From: Cryptomeria japonica
Lineage: Eukaryota > Streptophyta > Pinopsida > Cupressales > Cupressaceae
Length of the DNA stretch: 64,000 bases
Direction: 5' to 3'
NCBI RefSeq assembly: GCF_030272615.1
Contig: NC_081413.1
Span: 99,604,239 to 99,668,238 of the forward strand
Notes under the pieces: generated by a model
Told to the model about the DNA's origin: nothing
Seen by the model: the letters and a program-made list of their open reading frames with translations, nothing else
Database searches by the model: none
Made by a program: the position numbers and the translations under genes
Shown here: piece by piece, positions 47,431 through 57,784 of the stretch
Position numbering within the stretch: the first letter of the stretch is position 1
Layout: each line of letters begins with the position of its first letter

Positions 47431-47440
47431 TCTTATAGAC
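47431..47440 (-). promoter_or_regulatory. TATA-like box of the antisense PMD gene, copy 2
   Basis: Minus-strand GTCTATAAGA, 91 bp upstream of the exon 1 ATG, as in copy 1. Confidence 0.45.
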
Positions 47441-47631
47441 TGCCCTAGCCCTCGTTTCCCGAGTCAGTCTTCATTATCCCGTGACTCTGCCACTTTATCC
47501 GGTCAGTCCATTCTATCACGTCTTTCTTATCGAGAGATTGTCTGCAATCTTTTTAGACATTTTCATCCAATCTCTCGAGGGGGCATATCATTCCCATCTT
47601 GGGGCAACTCTGTATCAGTTCATCTTATCTT

Positions 47632-47677
47632 CTTTGAAACAATGCGACAAGCCGCATTGTCTCAAAGAGGGGCAAAA
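47632..47677 (+). other. Stem-loop (47632-47667) and polypurine tract (47664-47677), copy 2
   Basis: Arms CTTTGAAACAATGCG and CGCATTGTCTCAAAG, loop ACAAGC; one mispaired position. The purine tract AAAGAGGGGCAAAA overlaps the end of the right arm and abuts the 3' LTR. Confidence 0.85.
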
Positions 47678-48446
47678 TGTAGACACCCAAAATTGTCCAG
47701 TCTAATTAAATAAATATTTTATTTATTTAATTATTTTAGCCTAATTCTTCTATTAATTAAATAAATCTTTATTTATTTAATTAATTCATTTATCCTCTTC
47801 TAGCCTTATTTCTCATTTAAATAAATTCATTTATTTATTTAAATTATCCTTTTCCTAAATTAAATAAATACTTTTATTTATTTAATTGATCCCACTTCTT
47901 TTATTAATTATATAAATCTTTATTTATTTAATTAATTCATTAACCTTTTCTACCCATGACACATGTCATTCATCTCTTAATTCATACACTACCTACCCCT
48001 TTCATTATTTTATTATTTCTTTTACCTACCCTCTAATCATAGCCGACCTCCTTTTACACCTCTCAATCTTATCCCTCCATTTCATATAGTGTCTTCTATA
48101 TAAGGAGATGCTTCCTTCATTATCAAACCCTAACTACTTGATCAATTGACTACTTGGCATATGCGATCCTACTTGCAACCACATTCCGTTCTTTGTTGAG
48201 CTCTTGTGCACATAAAATCTGAGAGCAAATACATCAAACAAGATCAATGGAGATAGGAAGAATGGAGATCCAAACCCTATTGGACATGTGATGGTATAAT
48301 CTTTGTGATTTCATTTGATTTGCATTGTCTTAGGTAATCTTCATATGTTATAGTGGATCTTTGTTGTTGTTAGGCTAGGGTTTTGTGGTTGAATTCATTT
48401 AGCCTTTCAATATCGTTATTATTGTTATCCACTTTCACCATATACA
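47678..48446 (+). repeat. 3' LTR of gypsy copy 2
   Basis: 769 bp with TATATAAG at 48097-48104. About nine differences from the 5' LTR. Confidence 0.95.
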
Positions 48447-48451
48447 GGATG

Positions 48452-49832
48452 ATCATGTTGTCTGGTTTTAGGAAATGCAATACATCGTCTAAGATAGGAC
48501 ACAATCTGGTTTCGAGTATACTACACCCTGTATAAGACCCATGATAATGTTGACAAAGGACCGATGATATTGATGTTGATTGATTGATAAGACAAGTTGA
48601 CCAGTTTGAATGCTTGGTTGATTGAAAAATTCATCTAATAATGTGTGATTTGTTAAGCGTGATGTTGTAACATGTTTCTGTTTGACGTTCACTCAAATGT
48701 CTGCCTATGTACAAAAGAGACAATTTATTGATGAAATGAAAATATTGTTTTTGGATTTTGATGTTTTCCAGTTTTTAGGGTTGCTTAAGCTTTTTAAACT
48801 TTTTGTACTTTTTTCAGTACATTTTACAATGTTTTTAGAATTATTTGACGACATTTTTTGATGTTTTGTTTTATTTCAAGACATTTTAAAAATATTTTTG
48901 GATTATTTCAGGATATTTTTCAATTTTTTTTGTGATTTTTCAGTACTTTATTTGATTTTTATGGATTATGCCCCTAGTGTCTAGCAAGGCAAGGAATATG
49001 ATGAATAGATAAATAAAGCTTGCTTGAATGTTGGTGGATAGGGGGAAGACAAAGGCCATTTATGATGGAGACAGAGAAGATGCAATGTCCAAGGGTTATT
49101 GCGTAATGGGCTAAGGCACTAGATATGACACAGTTAAGCAGTGTCATGGCATGAGGGACATGTCAAAAGGTTTTTGAAACCATGTTTATATTTTTCGTCC
49201 TTATGTCGGATCAAGATCAAGGTACAAAAAAGAGTGTATGGACATTGATAGGATATGCATAGGATAAGCATGATCAAAATGGATAAGGGATATGGACTAA
49301 ACATTGCGATAGGCGAAGGGTCAGTGCTAAAATATTGCAATAAGGCAAGGAATATGAAGGAAAGGTTGTAAGAAGCCAATGGATAAAGACCAAAAATTAT
49401 GATAGAATAAAAGATATGAACAAGATGTATGACATTCATGAAGATCCTTTGCCTTGTCAAGATCGAAGGTGGAAAAGGGGATATGGACATGAAGGATGAT
49501 AGTATAATGGAAGGACAATAGGATAATGAAGGATAATATGTCATGATAGGATAAATGAAACCTGCCCCAAGTGTGTTATGCAAGAAATCCATAGATTACA
49601 CATGACGTCTGTTTTTTAGGTTTTCATCATGGTACTTGCCCAAGGTGCCTGTTTGCCAGGTTTTCACCAATGGACGAATTATTTTTCTTCTCTTTTTTTC
49701 CTTTTTACACAATTTTGCTCTTTTTTCTTCTTTCTTCTTTTCAATTTTTTTTATTTTAATTTTTGTTTGATTTTTTAACTTTTTGACTTGCAGTAGAAAA
49801 TGGACACCTGATAGGGGATGGAACTGAAGAAC
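48452..49832 (-). mobile_element. Element D, continuation right of the nested insertion
   Basis: Non-coding, with T-rich words (TTTTTCAGTACATTTTA-like) at 48760-48960 and GGATATGGA-type sequence after it. Inverted GGTGAAAAC motifs occur at about 49600-49668, followed on the right by a T-rich run (A-rich in the element's sense), the order seen after the integrase stop of the forward copies. The integrase tail that should follow is not recognisable. Confidence 0.55.
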
Positions 49833-50620
49833 TGATGCAGGAGCATTGGATTAGTTCATCCAGTTGGAGAAGGAGCACCAAAGTAGTTCAAACCGGTTGG
49901 AGCATGTTTTAGTAGGCCAGTGAACTAGTTTTTGTAACCCGGTTGTTACCGGTTGATTGTAATAAGTTTCCATGATATAATTCATTCAGCTCTGCATTGT
50001 CTCCATCGTATCCTTGTGTTTATATTGTGTTTACTCTTTTTGACCAGTCTGGATTGATCTCTTTGAGGTCCCTCATAATCGGTGACTACACCAAGTGGTA
50101 TCAGAGTTGGTTTATGAACCTGTTGATGGAGGAAGACCTGGTTATGTATCGGTTGGAAGAAGTGCTGGTTGTGAATTGATTGGCTGAAAGGAAGTTGAGG
50201 CAGCTTGTAGACTTGTTCAGATCACCAAACATGAGACAATGCAAGGCTTGCAAGCAGACTGTCGAACCTAGAATCTTGAGCTTGAGGTAGTTAGTGGGTG
50301 GAGACTTGAATAGATCACCGAACTGAGGCAGGCTATAGGGTGGCCCGGTAGATCACCGATGAGAGGCAACCAAAACCTATAGTCATACCTTCAAACCCCT
50401 GAGGCAATTGGAAGTACCTACTGACAGATCGCCAAACCAGATCAAGTGATGGGACTCACTTTTCAATTAACCCCGAGAGTCTGATGCAAGAGCACCAAAG
50501 TAGTTCATCCAGTCAGTTTTGCATTGCCTCCATCATATCCTTGTGTTTCAATTATGTTTACTCTTTCTAACCAATCCACATTGATCTCGTTGAGGTCCCT
50601 CCTAACCAGTGGTTGAACCA
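49833..50620 (+). mobile_element. TRIM-like miniature LTR retrotransposon (788 bp)
   Basis: The 5' LTR (49833-50093, 261 bp) and 3' LTR (50482-50620, 139 bp, with internal deletions) both start TGATGCA(A/G)GAGCA and end ACCA. The primer-binding site TGGTATCAGAG, the plant initiator tRNA-Met complement, is at 50096-50106. Flanked by the 5-bp repeat AGAAC (49828-49832, 50621-50625). The 388-bp internal part has no gag or pol; four AGATC(A/G)CC(A/G)A words recur in it. Priming by tRNA-Met suggests a copia-related origin. It depends on another element's enzymes. Confidence 0.85.
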
Positions 50621-50625
50621 AGAAC

Positions 50626-52100
50626 ACAAATAGATATTGAGAGGGGGGTTGAATCGGTGTATTTCAAAACTTTAAGTTCAGTGTGCAGATTTTAAGAACA
50701 TAATGCAAACACAAACATACACACACAAGAGCACATCACATAACATCAGATGTACAAGGAAAACCCAATGTGGGAAAAACCTCAATGAGAATAGCTGCTA
50801 GAGTCTATTGCTCCGATCCAACCTCACAAGTAAAACTAATTACAATGTTTAGGGCACCAACCCAAGGAGTACCAACCCCTGATTTTATGAGAACCTACAC
50901 AAAGGAGCACCTACCGCTACTTTGAGCACCCACTCAGAGATTTATAGTGATTGTTCAAGTTTACAATTGAAATGATAAAGCCTTGTTACAAATGAGTTTT
51001 GTAACACTTACAAATTTCCCATGTCATGAGAATGAATTACCCTGCCCGCTGAAGTTCCTTCTCTATTTCTTCTTCTTCCTCAATCTCTTTTTCTTCCTCT
51101 GTCTCTTTTTCTTCCTCTGTCTGGATTTCTTCTTCTCGTTTCACTTTGCTTACTTTCCCTATTTTGATGGATATCTATGTCTTCTCTCTGCAACAACACT
51201 CTCTATACTTCACCGCCGCAACACACATCTCTTCAGCACACTGTATTTTCTCTCTACACACACCATCAATCAACTTATTGAGATATCATTATTTTCCACC
51301 AACCAATGTCGAATCATATTTATAGCTATTGCTAGTTTAGATCGACTCTGTACACATCAGATTTTTCTTCAGATTTTTCTTCTACTACAAACTTGAATAT
51401 TTTATTCAAGTTAGTTGTCTTGGAGGTCTACGACTCAAGAGATTTTATTCTCTATCCCAAATAAGATCTCAGATCAACTGCCTGAATTAAATGCATCATG
51501 TTTGTCTTCATATCTTTCTCTATACTTGGATTATTAAGTTTAGTAATCTTCCTCTGCCCAAAATGATCTGCAATCCTTCCTCAAGCCACATAGTCTGCGT
51601 GCAACTCGGTCACCATTAACCCATTTTCCATCCTCGGTTGACATATTCTCAAAAGATCGACAACTACCATACTGAAATCCGTCGTCACCAACTTCAGCGT
51701 ATCAGATATCTTCTTCGACTAGTTGAGCAACCATATGTCTCCATTTCTTTTGTCTAGATGATTCAGTCAAGGTCGATTAACCACCATGTAGATGATTTTT
51801 CCTATCGCCATTCAAACATCTTCTTATTCAATGTCCAAGTCACTTGGTAAATCCTAGTCAATCATCCACATGGACCTCTAAGTCTATCAGCTTGCAGACA
51901 TGGCCATAAATTCGGTCACAATCTTCAATTTTGTCGGTACAACACCCTTTCATCTTTCCGACAAGTGTCCTTTCGATTTTCTCTGTACATGCCACATTGT
52001 CAGGTCAAACTTGATCAATGCCCATGTGGACTATCGGGTTGCTCAGATCCATTAAAATTCATACTATGGCTAACCTCTGTGTTATACACCTCACATGCAT
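50626..52100. other. Unclassified repeat-like DNA
   Basis: Begins with GATATTGAGAGGGGGGTTGA, a polypurine-tract-like run, then AACCCAATGTGGGAAAAACC. This suggests remains of a copia-type LTR element, but I find no termini. 51055-51135 is a TTCTTCTTCCTC tract. No gene recognised. Confidence 0.35.
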
Positions 52101-52109
52101 GTTCTACTC

Positions 52110-53125
52110 ATGCGGGATAAGATTATGTCATTCTCAATAAGCCTTCCTATTTCTTTGTTAGCCCGCACAACATTAGCATAGTCTTTTAACCTACACGGGA
52201 TAAGGTTTTCCTCTTTTGTCTTTTCTTTTCCTTATCCCACGAGTTTCTTCTCATCCCTACTTAGTCACGCGAGATAAGTAGACCCTTAAATGCTTAATTT
52301 GGTTTCCCTTATCCTGCGGGCTTCTTCACATCCCATCTTGGTCACACGGGATAAATAGGCTCTTCACTTCCATTTATTTTCTTATGCCGTGAGCCCACTG
52401 ACATCATCCTCATCTCGCGCGGGATAAGTGCCTTCAAGTAATCATCCTTTGATATCTTATCCCACAAGATCATTTCTCTCCAAGTTTCACCACGTGGGAT
52501 AAGGAGGCGCCTTTACTTTTTTTATCCTGCATGAACCTTGTGTAGCCTCTTACTTCGTGCGGAATAAGGTTTTTCTCTTTTGTCTTCATTTTTCCTTGTC
52601 CCGTGGGACCATCGCAAACCATCTGTCTCGTGCAGGATAAGGTTTTCTTCATGGCATGCTTTCACTTGTTAGCCCGTGCAACATTTTGTGTGCATCTTAG
52701 CCTATGCAGGATAAGGGAATTTGCAATCTTCCCTTTAGTTTCTTATCCCGCGTGACTTTTGTTGGTCACTTTTGATACCGCGGGATAAGAAGGAACATCT
52801 CTCTGCTTTGACCTCTTTTGACTATATTATCCTGGACAACCATTGTTGATCAGTTTTGACAACGCAGGATAAGAGGGACCACTTTGTTCAACAAACTTAA
52901 TTTATCCCGTATGACATTGTTGGTCACTTTTGATACCACGTGATAAGAGGAGTTGCCTTGTTCATCGAACATAAGTTATCCTGTGCGACAAGCACATGAC
53001 CTTTTCCACAACACGTGATAGCGAGTAGTGCCACTTTTGTGTTATCCTACGAGGCAATCAAAGCTCAACTAACATGTTGCGGGATAAGGGGAACACTATT
53101 TTCTTTTCATCAGAGTTATCCCACA
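52110..53125. repeat. Array of alternating GCGGGATAA / TTATCCCGC half-sites
   Basis: About 26 degenerate half-sites in 1.0 kb, mostly alternating in orientation and 25-60 bp apart. Examples are TGCGGGATAAG (52118), CTTATCCCACG (52231), GCGCGGGATAAG (52415), CTTATCCCGCG (52740), CCGCGGGATAAG (52780), TTGCGGGATAAG (53080). Longer units such as GTGACTTTTGTTGGTCACTT recur near 52750 and 52910. No coding frame of note. Confidence 0.75.
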
Positions 53126-53309
53126 TGGTCTCTTCCTTGCTCATGAACAAAACATGGAACCACAGATACACGTGAGCCAAATAACTATTGCCACATGGAA
53201 ATCACGACATACCAACCACAACACATGACTCGGTGACTATTATCGACATGACTGACATGTGAAGACGATGAATCTGGTCGAAACCCCTACAAAATAACAA
53301 ACCACGTTA

Positions 53310-53515
53310 TAGATCCTAACCTTATTAATAATCCCAAGCATAATGCTAAACCATAGCCTGACCCTTACCATAATCTAACCATGATATCAACCCTAACCCT
53401 ACCCATAATTGCAGCCATAAATCTAAACCCTAAGCGTAATTCTAATTAAGTATAACCCAAAATGTAAACCCTAACCCTAAACATTAAGCCTAATCCTAAG
53501 CCTAACAATACAATA
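53310..53515. repeat. Degenerate telomere-like (CCCTAA)n stretch
   Basis: Many CCCTAA, CCTAACC and CCTAAGC words, including AAACCCTAA near 53466. Too degenerate to be telomeric DNA now; an interstitial remnant or minisatellite. Confidence 0.5.
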
Positions 53516-53573
53516 GTTTATTTATATATTAACTAATTTAATGTCTTCGATGTTGCGTGATGACTACTACTAG

Positions 53574-53727
53574 CCTATATATATTACTATTATATATAAA
53601 ATACACTGAGAGATTTCCTTCTCAAGGCCTCTATTATTTTTTGTCAATTTTATATCCTAAAGACAGATAGGCACCTCGAGAAGGATATCTCTCAGCGTAT
53701 TTTATATATAATAGTAATATATATAGG
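53574..53727. mobile_element. 154-bp inverted repeat, MITE-like
   Basis: Arms of about 54 bp begin CCTATATATATTACTATTAT and are complementary apart from about four positions, around a 46-bp centre. Outer flanks share only TA-like dinucleotides, so a target duplication is not clear. It sits exactly at the left edge of duplicated segment b. Confidence 0.7.
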
Positions 53728-55075
53728 ATAGTTTTAAAATTTCATTTTCATGCAAAGGAAAAAAATTTAAAAACTTTTCTAGAAGCTATGACTTTCCACT
53801 TTTGTCCCAAATCCTTTTCTAGAAGCTATGACTTTCCACTTTTGTCCCAAATCCTTTTCTAGAAGCTATGACTTTCCACTTTTCCACTTTTGTCACAAAT
53901 CCATCCCTTGAAGGTTTGATTTGTTGTTTACATCACTTGGTAAACTTTATATTCATTTTAAAACTTTTTTAGAAGCTAGACTTTTCCACTTTTGTCACAA
54001 ATCCATCACTTAAATATTTGCTATTTATGTTAGTTGGTAAACTTCAAATTAATTTTAAAATTTTCACAAATCCATCATTTAAAGTTTGTTGTTTACATTA
54101 CTTGTTAAACTTTATATTCATTTTAAAAACTTTTCTATAAACTAGACTTCTTTTAAAATTTCCTTTTGACACAAAATTTTTTTTTTTTTAAATTAAAAAC
54201 TTTTTTATAAGCTCCACTTTTCTCACATCCATCACTTAAAAGTTTTATTTATTGTTTACTTAACATTCATTTTAAAACTTTTCTAGAAACAAGACTTTAG
54301 AAACTATGTTTTATAAATTTTATGTTCATTTTTTAACTTAGAGACTAGATTTTCCTTATCATGCAAAGAAAAAAATTTAAAAACTCTCCATAGTTCATTT
54401 TTCCAATTCCTTTTCTTATTCCATTTATTTTGGACTTATTAGATGTTTCTTGATAGAAGTAGAAACAGAATCCAACTTGTATACCACATTCTCATTACTT
54501 CTTTATTTGAATTTCCTTATCCGATATTTTCGCCGATAAGGATAGTAAGTTGCGCCGACAACTGAGCTTTGACCAAGTCAATGTCTCCCACTACATACGT
54601 CGCAAAACAATTAAATCAAATCCCATGAAAAAGACATTTGAACTAACACTTCATTAATTGACGACAAAACATACTTCTTTTATTAGGAACATTGGATAAA
54701 GACTAAACAAAAGACAAAATAAACATCTATAAATATCTAAAAACAATCTAAAATATAGCTAAAGTCAAAATAAACAATTTTATCAATCTAATAAATAGTG
54801 AAACATTAAAATCTTCACTTTACGTTATTGATTTCTTTCACATGAAAGAACTATGAACTATACTTTCGAAAAAATTTGCCGTGCCTTTCCATCCTTCCTT
54901 GTCACACTCATTTTGATCAATACTTTTTGTAAAGATACAGATATTTTAATAACACAAAGATTTATCTAATAAACTTCATAAATAAACATTCTAATGTAAA
55001 CATATACCGAAGACACCTGCTCTTTAATCCAGTAAGAAGAAAATAAATTTTGATAAAAAAGATTAGCAATCGCTT

Positions 55076-55147
55076 GGTCTCATGGTCTAGTGGTGAGGAC
55101 ATTGGACTCTGAATCCAGTAACCCGAGGTCAAATCTTGGTGGAACCT
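55076..55147 (+). pseudogene. tRNA-Gln (CTG), degenerate
   Basis: 72 nt with the CTG anticodon kept. The acceptor stem has a C-A mismatch and a T-G pair (GGTCTCA/TGGAACC), and the T-loop entry GTTC is changed to GGTC, which damages the B box. Probably inactive. Confidence 0.8.
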
Positions 55148-55367
55148 GTGGTAGAAGGGAGGAAAATTATGAAATTTATTTTTTATTTTTAGTACAAATA
55201 TACATTTTGTTGTAGTTAGCTTTTCGAGATAAATGATTACATAGATGGCTCTTCTGTATATATTATTTTCAATCCTCGAAAATCGAATTTCCAAGTTTTG
55301 AAGGAAAACGATGTCTTCGTGTTTTTATGTTTGTTGATGGATATCTATTCTACTTTAAAAAGCGTAA

Positions 55368-55441
55368 GCTGGAATAGCTCAGTTGGCCAGAGCGTGTGGC
55401 TGTTAACCACAAGGTCGGAGGTTCAAGCCCTCCTTCTAGCG
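55368..55441 (+). tRNA. tRNA-Asn (GTT)
   Basis: 74 nt, identical to the gene at 23107. Full cloverleaf, anticodon GTT. TTTT at about 55450 is a close terminator. It has stayed intact although its tRNA-Gln partner has decayed. Confidence 0.95.
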
Positions 55442-55553
55442 TGTTATTTATTTTCTTCGTAATTGTGGGCCGCGGCTAAACCCCTCATCAACAAAGCTTG
55501 TAAATTTATCTGAGAAAATTTGCCTCAAATCGCCGCCTTTGAAATGCCTCAGC

Positions 55554-55922
55554 CTACGAGACCACTCCAGGTTGGTACAAGGTTCGAGTCTCACAAAACC
55601 TCTCATATGTAGCAGATCGAGCAAATCTCTTCCCTTTTCGGCCAAATGATGAATTCCAGTTCACAGCCACAGATCTACGATCACCTCCATTTAGGCCACC
55701 TGTCTTTATGTTGCCGCTCGTCAGGTCAGGAAAATGATCTTTACCACAGAATTTGCCTCCGCAGTAGCAGGGCTTCGCTCTACAGCCATTATCTCTACCT
55801 GCATTTTCCTCCACCAAAATATCCCCGCCGCGACCGCCATTTATATCCGTAGATTCAACAATATACAGACTGAGACGCAATTTCACAGATCGGAGTTGAG
55901 AGCGAAGCACTTCGACCAACAC
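55554..55922 (-). CDS. Hypothetical open frame in duplicated segment, copy b
   Basis: 122 codons, same start and end as 13703-14071, with a CYCGGKFCGKDH cluster. The opposite strand is open at 55734-56036 but ends early (100 codons) because the sequence after 56015 differs from copy a. Unrecognised; coding status doubtful for the reasons given for copy a. Confidence 0.3.
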   Translation of the reverse strand: MLVEVLRSQLRSVKLRLSLYIVESTDINGGRGGDILVEENAGRDNGCRAKPCYCGGKFCGKDHFPDLTSGNIKTGGLNGGDRRSVAVNWNSSFGRKGKRFARSATYERFCETRTLYQPGVVS

Positions 55923-56950
55923 ATTAGGGTTCTAGTACAGCAGATTTGCAAGGCGCTAGGGTTTAATTTTAGGGAGAAGAGAATAATTGTGGAGGAGTTG
56001 AGTGATGTGGTGGCTAAGAGGCGCTCATATAAATAAGAGGAGCTGATTTGGAGGCCATCTCGCAACACTGTTTCCAAACTCACAATCTTGTCGGTGCCCT
56101 ATCTTGACAGTTTTGTGCCGCAAAGCTTCGATGATCTTGCTTTATTTGGAAGTCTAAGTTGAGATGGTACAGGCTAATCTTCATATAAAATGACATTTCA
56201 AATTTTTTACACAAAATGGCATTCGAAAAAATCTTTCATATGTTCAAAACACAGTTTTTATTGTGTGTTTTAAAAGTAATGGGATGAACATAAAGATTTC
56301 ATTGCTCAAAATTTTGCAAAGAACAGTTGTGTTCTACAGATTTTTAAATTTTTTAAGGAGTGTTAATTTGTGAGGAGATTAGCTGCTTTCGATTGAGATT
56401 GCCTCCAATAAGAGATTAAGATTGTGGTTCCATATGAACAGATTCATGGTCTATTTTGAAAGAGGAAAGATTTCTTAAAAGAAAAGAAAAAATAAATATA
56501 TATATAATTAATTAATTTTTTATTTTTTTAAATAATAGATTTGAAGATGTGAGCTTGTGTATTTGGAGTGAGACCATTAGATATTCTGCTAGTTTAAGAT
56601 TTCTTGTCACTTGTCAATCATCTTAGAGTTTTTAATCTGCATCAATTAAATTTCAACCCTAATACTTTGCTCCCTCCCAATCTCAAATAATCGCACTTCT
56701 TATTGTTTTCCCTTATAAGCCTCTTCTTTTTATTCTTATCGTTGGAGGAAGAGGCCACATGAAATCTTACAAGAAATAATTTTGTGGAGAAGAGGTCTTA
56801 TGAGAAGATTAAACATATTTTAGAAGATAAAGTAAATTTTGTATAAAAAAATAGGAGTCCAAAGTGGTGTTATATGTCTTTCACTTAGGATCAAAACTTT
56901 AGTCCACCCACCTTCAAAATATTTGTTATCTATACTTTTAATAATTCTCA

Positions 56951-57533
56951 CTAATAAATTTTTAGATTAAGCTCTATGTAATTGTAGATTCCTATAGATT
57001 TAATATTCTCCATTGATAAAAAATAATAACCATTAATTGCTTCAAAATTTTGAAGCTTAAATTTGTAAACTTTACCCATTACTACAAAATCTAACTCCCA
57101 TTGATAAGCTCACTCCATAATATTGTAACTTAAAAGTTCCATGTTATTTATGGTTTCCATTTTTTTTTCACATTTATGTTTCCATATTATTTATGCTTAA
57201 TATTTGTTTTGTTTTCTATATATTTTATACAATGTCTGCATTGCTTTTTTGTGCTATATTGAAGGAATAGTTACATGTATATGGAAGAAAGAATATACAA
57301 GAAAATATATTCTTAATGTAATGATATATTCATAATTTTACTTTAGTATACTTCTTTCATTTAGTCTCAAATATAATAATAGAATTTTATTTGCATTACA
57401 TTTGTGTCTTCATGTTAGTTTTATTGTCCTTCCAAAACTATTTTTTAATGAAAATCTAAACTTAAATATTTGAAAAATGGCAAATAACATGCCTAAGTTC
57501 GGGGTGCAGTTTGTAGGCCCAACCCAATTTTAC
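56951..57533. other. AT-rich spacer
   Basis: No gene seen. Confidence 0.45.
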
Positions 57534-57784
57534 CCACTTAAATATGCAAGCCTAAAAAATAGGAGCTTCTATTTTCCTATAAAAAAATCCAAATAATCCC
57601 ATAGCAAAACATTTTTTTTTATGGGACCTCCTCTTCCTAGAAAGTAGAAGCTTAAGCCCCCCATGGGACCCCACCCTTAATAGCTAGAGCCTATATTCTA
57701 ATAAGTCACATACAATCCTCCACTTAAACATGCAAGCCTAAAAAACATGAGCTTCTATTTTCCAAGAAAAGATTCCAAATAATC
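57534..57784. repeat. 186-bp tandem duplication (second unit split by the LINE)
   Basis: Unit 1 starts CCACTTAAATATGCAAGCC at 57534; unit 2 starts CCACTTAAACATGCAAGCC at 57720 and continues at 60400-60520 beyond the LINE. Confidence 0.8.

Larger units (their letters stand above)
36918..48446 (+). mobile_element. Complete non-autonomous Ty3/gypsy element (copy 2), 11,529 bp
   Basis: Both LTRs are 769 bp with TG...CA ends. Flanked by the 5-bp target duplication GGATG (36913-36917, 48447-48451). The order is 5' LTR, primer-binding site, 2.6-kb leader, gag, protease, linker, integrase tail, 3' region with antisense PMD gene, stem-loop, polypurine tract, 3' LTR. Reverse transcriptase, RNase H and the integrase core are missing, so mobility would need enzymes from a relative. 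I count about nine substitutions and no indels between the LTRs, so the insertion is younger than the elements around it. Confidence 0.95.
53728..56950. repeat. Segmental duplication, copy b (tRNA-bearing)
   Basis: Aligns with about 11537-15115 of copy a, with indels. Contains the array, a mutated tRNA-Gln, an intact tRNA-Asn and the two-strand open region. The exon-like left part of the unit (as at 10259-10660) is missing here. Confidence 0.8.

Noticed and set aside
50983-51396. 137-codon plus-strand frame with Phe/Leu runs
   Set aside because: Comes from the TTCTTCTTCC pyrimidine tract; no domain.
55076-55147. Functional third tRNA-Gln
   Set aside because: Acceptor-stem mismatch and altered T-loop/B box.
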